A stretch of DNA of 64,000 nt. It comes from Thiosocius sp963736445 (lineage in GTDB: Bacteria > Pseudomonadota > Gammaproteobacteria > Chromatiales > Chromatiaceae). Positions 1 to 8,025 of the stretch are shown in pieces; positions within the stretch are counted from its first letter, which is position 1; every line of letters begins with the position of its first letter. The DNA lies in assembly GCA_963736445.1 (NCBI GenBank), contig CAVTOY010000010.1:1-64000 (forward strand), given 5' to 3'. The notes under the pieces were generated by a model. The model saw only the letters and a list, made by a program, of their open reading frames with translations, made no database searches and had not been told where the DNA came from. Position numbers and translations under genes: made by a program.

Positions 1-288
1 ACCCACCTTGAAGCTCACAGTCAAAGTCCTCGTAGTTGGCGCTGTTGGAAGACATGTAGATCATGTTTTCCACGCCGTCAATTTGGACTCCAGCGGGCCG
101 GCCACCGTATCCGAGATGGTCTCGGAATCGGCACCCGGATAGACGGCACTCACCTGCACCTGGGGCGGGGCGAGCTCCGGATACAGGGCGATGGGCAGCG
201 CACCCATGGCTACCAGACCGGCGATCGTGATGACGATGGAGATGACGAAGGCAAACTTGGGTCTTTCGATAAAGAAGGCACTGAACAT
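1..288 (-). pseudogene. RND efflux inner-membrane transporter, 5' end, frameshifted
   Basis: This is the start of an AcrB/MexB-type RND pump gene. The first residues (MFSAFFIERPKFAFVISIVI) carry the N-terminal cytoplasmic patch and first membrane helix, followed by the periplasmic YPGADSETISDTVAGPLES segment. The frame then reaches a stop near position 61. The expected continuation (IDGVENMIYMSS) is readable in a second frame and TLTVSFKVG in a third, so at least two indels lie between about 5 and 90. The rest of the gene is beyond the left edge. It lies 3 bp downstream of the adaptor gene, as in an mfp-rnd operon. It is either a decaying gene or poor sequence at a contig end. Confidence 0.8.
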
Positions 289-291
289 CGT

Positions 292-1517
292 CTAGCGCTC
301 CTTGGCTTCCGTCGCCGGTTCCTGGCGGCGGCGCTGCAGCCGCTTCGCCCGCGCGCTCCTCACCAACCTGCTGCATCGACGGTCTGGGGGCAATGTTGGC
401 ATCCACCACCAAGCCCGGCCGCACCTTCTGGATACCCTCTACGATGACCTGCTCGCCAGGCTCCAGTCCCGAATTGACCACCAGTTCACCGGCATAGGCC
501 TGGCCGGTCGCGCTGCGTCGGGCTCGACGTTGCTGTCCGGTGCCACCACCATCACGAAAACCCCCGCCTGGTTTTCCTGCACCGCGGACTGCGGATGACC
601 AGCTTGTCCGTGGCCTCCTCCCGGCCCAGCATGGTGCTCACATACAGACCCGGCACCAGCAGCTTCTGCGGGTTGTCGAAGCGGGCCCGCATTACGATGG
701 TGCCGGTCTTGCGGTCAACCACGTTGTCGATAAAGTCCAGCCGTCCCAGATGCTCGTAAAGGCTGCCGTCGGGGAGGCGCAACGTGACCTCGATCTTGTC
801 CAGATCAAGCTCGTCATCCCCGGCCTGGTAGCGGCGCTTGGCCGCGATCACGTCCCGCTCGCTGACGCTGAAGTTGGCGTAGATGGGATTGAGCTCCACC
901 AGTCGGGCCAGTTCCCCGGTCTGCGGGCTCACCAGATCGCCCACACTGGCTGCGGCCCGCCCGACGCGGCCGCTGACGGGCGCCTTGATCACTGTGTGAG
1001 ACAGATCGATCTGTGCCTTCAGGAGCTGCGCCTCGGCGGTTTTCAGATTGGCCGATGCCTGCAGCAACTCGCTCTCTGCCTCATCGAGCTGCTGCTGGCT
1101 CACCGACTGTTTCTTGGCCAGGGATCGGTAACGCCTCACATCCTTGTCCGCACGCGCGACCGCCGCGCTCGCCTCGGCGACCGCCCCCTCGGCCGCGGCC
1201 ACGCCCGCCTCATAAAGCGCGGGGTCGATGATGAACAGCTCGGCGCCCTGCTCCACATCCCCGCCCTCCTCGAACCTCCGCTCCAGCAGGTAGCCCGAGA
1301 CCTGGGCGCGCAGCGAGACGTCGTTGACCGCGACGGTCTGGCCGACATACTCGACGGTCTCTGATATCTGCTGCCTCGCGGCCTTCGCGACCAGCACCCC
1401 GGGGGGTGGCGCCTCGACCGCCTGCTTCGTGCCAGAGTCGCAGGCGACCAGCGAGAACGCGGACATCGCAACCATAGCAATGATCCGGGAAGTCTTTATC
1501 GATACCGTTTGTCGCAT
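292..1517 (-). pseudogene. RND periplasmic adaptor (membrane fusion protein), frameshifted
   Basis: AcrA/MexA-type adaptor linking an inner-membrane RND pump to an outer-membrane channel. The start chosen is MRQTVSIKTS at 1517, giving a signal peptide with a lipobox-like LVAC. The barrel-sandwich hybrid (VSLRAQVSGYLLER), a coiled-coil hairpin (EAESELLQASANLKTAEAQL) and the second lipoyl half (IKAPVSGRVG) follow. The frame breaks near 594: after KLVI the expected PQSAVQENQAGVFVMVV is in another frame. It breaks again near 518, and probably a third time near 315, before an apparent native end (EPATEAKER, stop at 292-294). The RND gene starts 3 bp later. Three breaks within about 300 bp argue for loss of function, unless they are sequence errors. 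Confidence 0.8.
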
Positions 1518-1980
<463 letters not shown>

Positions 1981-2562
1981 CTACACAAGTTGCAGGACCG
2001 TTCGCCCGTATAGCCCCCGCAATAAATGCCAGACTGAACGAAGCATCAGATTAAAGGACGGTGCAATCGGGTTTGGGGGCGGAGGCGCCTTGCGTTTACG
2101 GGAGGCCACAAGACGCTGGACGAAGGTCAGTTCGTCCGTGCGCCTCTTGTCGATCTTCACGTAATCGATGCGTGCGACGCCATCGACCTCGCGGATGCGG
2201 AAGTAGTTGACGCAGTACTTCGGCACGTAGACCTGCGGCAACAGGCTCCAGCGTGCATTCACCCGCTCGAACTGCTTGATCCAGGTGCCGGTGTTGACCA
2301 CGGCTTTTCCGTCGACATACCGGATCGACGGGGCGTGCATGTGGCCATAGACGAACACCGCGACCTTCGGATCCTCCTCGAAAACCCGCCGCGCGGCAGC
2401 CAAGTACTGCTCCTCCTTCTGGCCGGTCAGTTCGCTGGGGCTCACGTCCAACCCGAAACGCTTCGCGGCCCGCTGCATATCGCGCAGCACAAAATAACCT
2501 GGAATCGCCAGGATAAGCAGCTCGATCAATATGGCGGCATTGATCGTCAGGACAAACTGCAC
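1981..2562 (-). pseudogene. Metallophosphoesterase, 5'-truncated
   Basis: C-terminal part of a calcineurin-like metallophosphoesterase. The motif VFVYGHMHAPSIR matches the terminal GHxH metal-binding block of the family, and NTGTWIKQFERV follows it as in many such proteins. The N-terminal blocks (DxH, GDxxD, GNHD) are absent. Upstream the frame reads LDPTGNAVQFVL before running into group II intron sequence, so the gene appears cut by the intron or an associated deletion. The missing 5' half is not found on the far side of the intron cluster. A basic proline-rich tail (RKRKAPPPPNP) follows the catalytic remnant. Only a GTG at 2560-2562 is available as a start, so it is probably not expressed as a functional enzyme. 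Confidence 0.75.
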
Positions 2563-2593
2563 GGCGTTGCCGGTAGGGTCGAGAGTTGGCGCG

Positions 2594-2757
2594 GTAGCTC
2601 ACTAGGACTGACCTTGTCAGTATCCAGGGTTTCCCCCTTCGTGCCCGTATAGGTCGTTCCGTAGCCCCGTTTCCAACTCCCTCCACATCGCACGCAGCAT
2701 GCGGATTTCCCGCACTACGCGCCCCTGCACATTTCACCTCAAGGGTTATGGGACCTA
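2594..2757 (-). ncRNA. Group II intron domain V and 3' end (outer intron)
   Basis: Just after the maturase stop, 2690-2723 can fold as a 34-nt domain V: an 8-bp lower stem (GCGCGTAG pairing with CTGCGTGC), a TGCGG/CCGCA upper stem and a GAAA-type loop. The intron probably ends with CTAC at 2594-2597, consistent with the usual AY 3' end. Truncated metallophosphoesterase sequence then resumes. Domain VI was not clearly identified. Confidence 0.55.
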
Positions 2758-3298
2758 TCATGCTGGAACGACTTTCGACCGTGGCCGCACCCGGTAGTCA
2801 TCAAATAACCCCAGGGCCTCATAAAGCCACCGTCTACTCCACCGTTTCCAGCCAAAGCCTTGGCGCTGGCGACTGATCGCCAGGTGACGCCGTATCTTCT
2901 GCTCAACCCAGTTTCGAATGAACGAGAAACACTGACTGGCATGACCCATCGCGAAGTAATTGACCCAACCGCGTAACACCAGATTAATCTTTTCGATAAC
3001 CTGCGTGACCGGTTGGGAGCGAGAGCTCCGGAAAATGACCTTGAGCCGGCGCAGCAATGCCGTTCGTTTCTTCGTCTGGGGCCGACGTAATGGCATCCAG
3101 CGTCCCGAACGGCTGCGCACACGCCTGAACTCAAAGCCGAGAAAACCGAAGCTCTCGCCTCGCGACAGCTCTGCCCGATAGGTTTTGTCCTCATTCACCT
3201 CCACGTCGAGCTTGCCGAGTTCCTCGCGCAGCCGCTTCTCCACTGCCCCTTGTAACCAGCGCTGTTTCGGGTGAGCACTTACCAGAACAACCAGGAGA
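2758..3298 (-). pseudogene. Outer group II intron maturase, 3' part
   Basis: C-terminal part of a group II intron-encoded reverse transcriptase/maturase. It begins in frame as LLVVLVSAHPKQRW, which continues directly from the YARFADD active-site motif of the fragment at 5211-5969. It then shows the RT thumb and maturase motif (GFLGFEFRRV, INLVLRGWVNYFAMG) and ends in a basic tail. Between the two halves lies a complete second intron. If the inner intron splices out, an intact reading frame could be restored in RNA, so this may be a split but usable gene. No C-terminal HNH endonuclease block was seen. It belongs to a different lineage from the inner, RmInt1-like protein. Confidence 0.8.
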
Positions 3299-3333
3299 GT
3301 AGGCCGAGGGAATCTCACCCTCGGCCTCTCGCA

Positions 3334-3367
3334 GAACGCAGCATGAACCTCTCGACTCACTGCGCTC
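3334..3367 (-). ncRNA. Group II intron domain V (inner intron)
   Basis: A 34-nt hairpin. GAGCGCAG pairs with CTGCGTTC in the lower stem, with an upper stem closed by a GAGA tetraloop. It lies 3 nt after the maturase stop codon and just before the domain VI hairpin, the expected arrangement for a group II ribozyme core. Confidence 0.8.
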
Positions 3368-3370
3368 CCA

Positions 3371-4618
3371 TTACCCAACCGTCGGCAACAAACCCATCCG
3401 CCAGTGTGGGAACATTGACGGAAAGTTCTTCGCCACTCGTCCCAACCAGTGCTCAGCACGTCGCCGATGACGGTTCAGCTTCTTGAACTTCCGCATTGCC
3501 CACCACACCAGTTTGGAGTTGATGTGCCTGAGTGTCATGTACATCTGGGAACGATAGAAACGACCATAATAGTTGATCCAACCCTGTATCTTGGCTCTGA
3601 ACATCAGTGACAGGTCCTCGATGGACTTGTCACTGCGTTTGGGCATTTGCCAGCTTCTCACTTCCTGCCGAATTGCCTTTCCCGCACTGTTGCTCATCGC
3701 CGGGCTGAAGTTGATGAAGTACTTTCCCCACCTGTTCTTTGATCGCCGGGCACGAAACGTATAGCCCAGAAAGTCAAAGCCCGTCACAGGATAAGTCCCT
3801 CTCCTATCTGCATCCTTGCAGTACACAATCTTCGTCTTTACCGGGTGCATCTCCAGGCCGCAATCCTGCAGCCGCTTCTCCAATGCCGCTCTCAGCTGTT
3901 CCGCTTGTGCCAGCGTTCGACAATGGGCAAGCCCATCATCAGCATATCGACACCACGGCGAATCGGGATATTCCCGATCCATCCACGCATCGAAGGCATA
4001 GTGCATGAACAGATTTGACAGCACTGGACTGATCACACCGCCTTGGGGTACTCCTCTTACACGTGCAACCACACTGCCATCTGACTGCTGTACCGGTGCT
4101 GTAATCCAGCGCTCAATATAGAGTAGAAGCCAGGGATTATCCGTGTGCCGTTTAACCGCCTTCATCAACAGGTGATGATCAATGTTGTCGAACAGTCCGC
4201 GGATGTCAAACTCCAGAACCCAGTCATAGCGCCAGCAACGCTCTCGCGTGACTGCCAACGCCTGATGGGCTGACTTACCCGGCCTGTAGCCATAGGAGTC
4301 GCCGAGAAAATACGGCTCCACCAAGGGCTCAAACGACAATTTGGCCACCGTCTGGGCCACCCTGTCGGAAACAGAGGGAATACCCAGCTTTCTTTCTCCA
4401 CCGTCCTTTTTCGGTATCGCTACCGTTCGCGTCGGTGGCGGAAAGTAAGACCCTGAAGAGAGCCGATTCCACAGCTTATAAAGGTTCCCCTTCAGTTTGA
4501 ACTCAAATTGCTCTATCGTTTCACCATCGACACCTTCAGCGCCATCGTTGGCTTTTACCAATTCCCAGGCGCGCATCACTGCGTGCTTGGAAACCTTGAA
4601 CGGTTTTGTTGTTTCCAT
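3371..4618 (-). CDS. ltrA: Group II intron reverse transcriptase/maturase (RmInt1-like, class D)
   Basis: Intron-encoded protein needed for splicing and retrohoming of the inner intron. The start METTKPFKVSKHAV at 4618 is preceded by GGGAGG with 5-nt spacing. RT blocks in order: KNLYKLWNRLSSGSYFPP-like RT1 (here GNLYKLWNRLSSGSYFPPP), VAIPKKDGGERKLGIP, DSYGYRPGKSAH, LEFDIRGLFDNIDH, GVPQGGVISPVLSNLFMHYA and the catalytic RYADD. The maturase domain X (GWINYYGRFY) follows. At about 415 residues it ends without a DNA-binding/endonuclease domain, as in RmInt1 (class D). The closeness to RmInt1 is recognised from memory of the family. The frame is intact, so the protein may be active. Confidence 0.9.
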   Translation of the reverse strand: METTKPFKVSKHAVMRAWELVKANDGAEGVDGETIEQFEFKLKGNLYKLWNRLSSGSYFPPPTRTVAIPKKDGGERKLGIPSVSDRVAQTVAKLSFEPLVEPYFLGDSYGYRPGKSAHQALAVTRERCWRYDWVLEFDIRGLFDNIDHHLLMKAVKRHTDNPWLLLYIERWITAPVQQSDGSVVARVRGVPQGGVISPVLSNLFMHYAFDAWMDREYPDSPWCRYADDGLAHCRTLAQAEQLRAALEKRLQDCGLEMHPVKTKIVYCKDADRRGTYPVTGFDFLGYTFRARRSKNRWGKYFINFSPAMSNSAGKAIRQEVRSWQMPKRSDKSIEDLSLMFRAKIQGWINYYGRFYRSQMYMTLRHINSKLVWWAMRKFKKLNRHRRRAEHWLGRVAKNFPSMFPHWRMGLLPTVG

Positions 4619-5210
4619 AAATTCCTCCCGATCACTTACCGGTCGGCAGCTCAACGTTCTCTCTGCGCAAGATCCGATCTGTGCGGTTGACCTACAAATC
4701 CAACTGAATAACTGACCCCCTTCGCTCCAGCGCCATTACAGCGCCTTCAACACTACTACGGGGCCATCCGCCCCTGTGCCTTGCATTGGTACTCTGGCTC
4801 TCGCAGGATCTCTACTTGAGCTTCTCCCTTAACATCAAGGCGACAGGTTCCCACGTTCCACACAAGCGCCTGTACCACGTTCATGCCTTCTTCATGCCGG
4901 CCGCCATCTGGGCAGTAAACAGGTCTCCCCCAGACTCATCCCGAGTTAACGACTACCCCTCGGTTTTGACGACATCCCTACGCTTTCGACAAGTCAGCAA
5001 AGGTTCACTTACGTTCATCTCCGTGGTACCTACCTGACAGGGTCAAGCCCTGCCTTTTCCACAACGCTCACCACCATGGCTCTTTACCATCGCAGCTTGT
5101 GGCGGTTTGAAGCCTCCTCCTGCAAGGCGGCTCCGAGGGGCCAAACCCTCATCACTTGTGCGACACGCACTGACCGATGCTTACGCAGCAGTCAGTGCTC
5201 GTGGTGCACT

Positions 5211-5969
5211 ATCGTCAGCGAACCTGGCATACTCGACCACGGTCCACTGCCGATACTGCGTGACCGTCTTCGCCCGCTCCAGCATCTTGTCTACCTCATT
5301 GAGGTACAGATTACTGAGCAATGGCGAGATCACGCCGCCCTGTGGCACTCCCTGTTTACCCGACGCTTTCAGAATCAACTTGAGCAAATGCAACACCTTG
5401 TCATCATTGACCCGGTTTGCCACCTTTTCCAATACGATAGGATGTCTCACCGTATCAAAGTACGATCGCAGATCGAGATTGATGACATAAGTCTTGCCCG
5501 TCAGTATCGCTTCCGATGCGCGCCGAATCGCTTCTTGCGCTGATTTCTTGGGTCGATAACCAAACGACCCCGCTTGAAAATCTGCATCAAAGATCGGCTC
5601 CAGGATGAGCTTCAGCGCACCCTGAACCACCCGGTCGCGGATCGTGGGTATCGAGAGCCCTCGCGAGCCTCCCCCTTCCTTGGGTATCGCCACTTTCCGC
5701 AGCCGCACAGGACGATACGTCCGCTCGACCAACTCCTGATGGAGCTGATCGATAAACGCACCCACGCCATCGGCTTCAATTGCGTCAAACGTCACCCCGT
5801 CAGTACCTGGGGCGCCGTTGTTGGCTTTTGCTAGCCGGTAGGCTTCGTGGAGCGTCTCGTGCTTGCACACGTGGACATACAATCCCCAAAAGCGCCAAGA
5901 CGGTTCAGCCTTCGCCTTGACGTATAGCCTTCTTCTCAGGTCTTGCAGATCAATGGGTGCCTTTATCAT
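5211..5969 (-). pseudogene. Outer group II intron maturase, 5' part
   Basis: N-terminal part of a second group II maturase. I chose MIKAPIDLQDLRRRL at 5969 because GAGGCAGGGG precedes it at a suitable distance. A longer start at 6029 is possible. RT blocks: AKANNGAPGTDGVTFD, RKVAIPKEGGGSRGLSIP, GSFGYRPKKSAQEA, NLDLRSYFDTVRH, QGVPQGGVISPLLSNLYLN and YARFADD, where the reading frame is cut by the inner intron and stops 9 codons later. The remainder of the protein lies at 2758-3298. Interruption at the catalytic aspartates abolishes RT activity unless the inner intron is spliced. Confidence 0.85.
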
Positions 5970-6059
5970 CTCACCCCTGCCTCCCCTCGTGTCGAAGTCA
6001 ATGTGTACAGTAAGGTCCCTTCGCTCCACGGGCGTTACCCCGCTTCATCACTGTCGGGT

Positions 6060-6316
6060 CGGAGGAGGCGCCCCGCGGGGCTGGCCTCCGTCCGCCGCAC
6101 AAACGGCTCGTACAGTTTTCCCGTAAGCCGCTTTCACAAAGGTGTCTTAGCGAAGGTTCAAGGAAGGAATCAGTACAATCAATTTCACCAGCCCGAAATC
6201 CCCGTACAACCGACGCTCAGGAAGCCGTTTCCAGCCCGCATTACGCCAGCGCCTGAATCGATGCGACCACAAGCGCCGCACGATCCATCGGTCAAGTCGG
6301 TTGAAAAGTCTGCGCA
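6060..6316 (-). pseudogene. Third group II intron: maturase C-terminus with domains V-VI
   Basis: On the minus strand, about 55 codons ending at 6147 read as a maturase C-terminus (WRNAGWKRLPERRLYGDFGL, ending in LIPSLNLR). After them, 6101-6133 folds as domain V (AAGCGGCT pairing with AGCCGTTT, loop GAAAA). Next is a strong hairpin at about 6060-6090 (GGAGGC/GCCTCC around CCCCGCGGGG) in the domain VI position. The rest of this maturase is missing, so this is the 3' stump of a deleted intron. It lies directly upstream of the outer maturase gene. Confidence 0.65.
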
Positions 6317-7410
6317 CATGAGCCTTGCAGAAATACAGACCCCACCCGGCCGTCGCTTACGCGATCACCTGGCTTTCACCAGGCTTGCGGTACTATTCGG
6401 CTGTCCGACGACTCGCCGCGCTTCACTTCCCACTTCGTCTTTCGACTTATAGGGTCGCTTATCTCGGTGCCACCCGAGAACACGACGAGCCCTCCTGGGG
6501 TCACATCCAGATCTTCCGTACCGTGCCGCCCGCACACACCTTGGTACAACGGGTGGGTAAGAACGCCTTCGCCGCCATAGTGCCAGCTCGACCTTGCCCC
6601 GTCTTTGGCCGACCGGTTCGTCATGGGGTCGCCCCCTCGACTACGGCCCGGTACTTCTCCTCAAGCCCTTCAGATTCCACCTCACGGTGGACACCCTGCC
6701 CTCCGGTTGCCTTTCGACAATACACCCGACTTAGCATCTGCCTTGGCTGTCTCCACCGTTTCCGGCTGCGTGCCCGTTTAGGCTTCTCCTTATCGATGTA
6801 CCCCGGCCAGCGAGACGTTACCCCCGCTTTTGGATATGGCGCCCCCTACCCGAGCGCCAGTGGGACTCCAACTCACCTGATCTGGGCGCTGCCCAGCACA
6901 CACTACGAACCTCTCCGCCACCCCAAGGCGCCCGGCCTGTCCCTCACGGGCGTCCGGTTGGTTATTCCTGCACCACGCCATGGGGCTTCCCGTGTTGCGT
7001 GCGTTTTCCTTGTGTACATGCTGTCGCTACTACCCCGGCACAGCGACTGAGGGTACTTCCTCGCTCACTCCCTCAGCCATATCAGCCTTCCCCGAAATGG
7101 CGGTCGGGTCGGCCTGTGCAACGTCTTTTTCGGAGATTGCTCGGCGTTCACTCACGTTACGGCCTGCACACTCGCTGGATCACCCGAAGTGATCCGTTAC
7201 ATCGAAGGCTTCAGCTGCTTCGTTACCTCCACAACTGCTCCGATTGCTTCCGGCTGGAGCAAAATTGCCGGGTGGGACTCTCACCCACTGGAAAACGCCG
7301 CCTTAGCGCGGCGCACGCCAGAAAGAGACATTCCCGACCCCGGGGAATCCGTTGTCAGGATGCTCCGCAGCACAGGGTCAGCTAACTGGTGCTTTCACTC
7401 ATAACCGGAA
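6317..7410 (-). ncRNA. Group II intron 5' ribozyme-like region (domains I-IV, unassigned)
   Basis: No protein gene is supported. On the minus strand the region is dense in short GC-rich hairpins and resembles the untranslated 5' half of group II introns (for example GTGGGTGAGAGTCCCAC near 7270). A long open frame on the plus strand (6325-7050) looks like the antisense artefact often annotated over such introns. I could not fix the 5' GUGYG boundary, or decide which of the two outer maturases this RNA served. Confidence 0.45.
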
Positions 7411-7461
7411 GTTCCTGACCCGCTCAGCAATAGGTGAAACTGGCCATTCAGCGACATGCAT

Positions 7462-7490
7462 AAACAACAAAGCCCGCACTCGGGCGGGCT
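7462..7490 (-). terminator. Rho-independent terminator (minus strand)
   Basis: A 7-bp stem AGCCCGC/GCGGGCT with a 6-nt loop. On the minus strand it is followed by TTGTTGTTTA. The group II intron cluster begins roughly 50-60 nt further downstream on the same strand. Confidence 0.7.
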
Positions 7491-7652
7491 AATGTAAGTG
7501 TTTTAAACTTTTCGTCTTGCCATCAGGCCAACGTGGAGTTGAGCACATGCATGCGCCGGTGACAGTTTGGGAAAAGCGCAACCCGAGGGGACGGGGCCAT
7601 TTTCCCGCAGGCCTGCGCTGCAATTCGCTCATGTAAAGCGAGTACAAACCAC

Positions 7653-7825
7653 TCACTGCGCCTTGTCCCGCAAAAAATTGCCGCCGTCGCTGGTGTGTCT
7701 GTAGTGTGAGCAGGCCCTAAGCCTCAGATAACAGGCGGCCAGGTCGTGGCGCCAGCGTCCCCACAGAAACAGCACAGCGGTTGCCAGAAGGACTATCAGT
7801 GTTTCGATCTGCGATACGGTGATGA
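7653..7825 (-). pseudogene. SLC13/DASS-type permease, N-terminal remnant
   Basis: The frame reads TVSQIETLIVLLATAVLFLW then GRWRHDLAA. This resembles the first helix and the GRWRxDL loop of sodium/sulfate (SLC13, CitT-type) permeases. After about 30 residues the family pattern stops (CYLRLRACSHYRH) and the frame ends at 7653. No ATG or good ribosome-binding site is visible. It is probably the remains of an anion permease, transcribed divergently from the intact SulP gene. The assignment rests on a short segment. Confidence 0.45.
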
Positions 7826-8025
7826 TTAGGCGTCGTTGGCGCTGGGCCGATCTGTTTCTGACAGACCCCACCATAAACGAACACCTACGGTTTTCACGAC
7901 GGGGGACAAATCCATGGATTATTTCCCGCTTGCCTCGACCGTTGGTTCGGTTATAACTTTGCGCAGTCAATCATCCAGAAGACATGGCGCGACAGCCCGG
8001 TTCGGATACAAGCATCGGTACCACC

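Larger units (their letters stand above)
3299..5210 (-). mobile_element. RmInt1-like group II intron inserted in another intron's RT gene
   Basis: A complete intron of about 1.9 kb, close to the length of RmInt1. Its parts are a 5' ribozyme region (about 4619-5210), a maturase gene, domain V at 3334-3367 and a domain VI hairpin (GGCCGAGGG pairing with CCCTCGGCC) at about 3301-3327, ending CCTAC near 3299. Insertion falls directly after the codons for FADD of the host maturase. The exact splice points are ambiguous by 1-3 nt: exon joins giving FADD-LLVV or FADD-ILVV both keep the host frame. Confidence 0.8.
2594..7410 (-). mobile_element. Nested group II intron cluster
   Basis: A composite of at least three group II introns, all on the minus strand. 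Three domain V hairpins (about 2690-2723, 3334-3367, 6101-6133) and three maturase coding remnants or genes support this. The inner intron (about 3299-5210) splits the maturase gene of a second intron (3' end near 2594). A third intron is represented by a C-terminal maturase fragment with domains V and VI (about 6060-6316) and upstream ribozyme-like sequence to about 7410. Boundaries at the 5' side are approximate because I could not assign domain I to a particular maturase. Confidence 0.75.

Noticed and set aside
6325..7050. A 241-codon plus-strand open frame over the intron region
   Set aside because: It runs antisense to group II ribozyme-like sequence, has no domain or ribosome-binding site, and has the Arg/Pro/Ser-rich composition of artefact frames often annotated over such introns.
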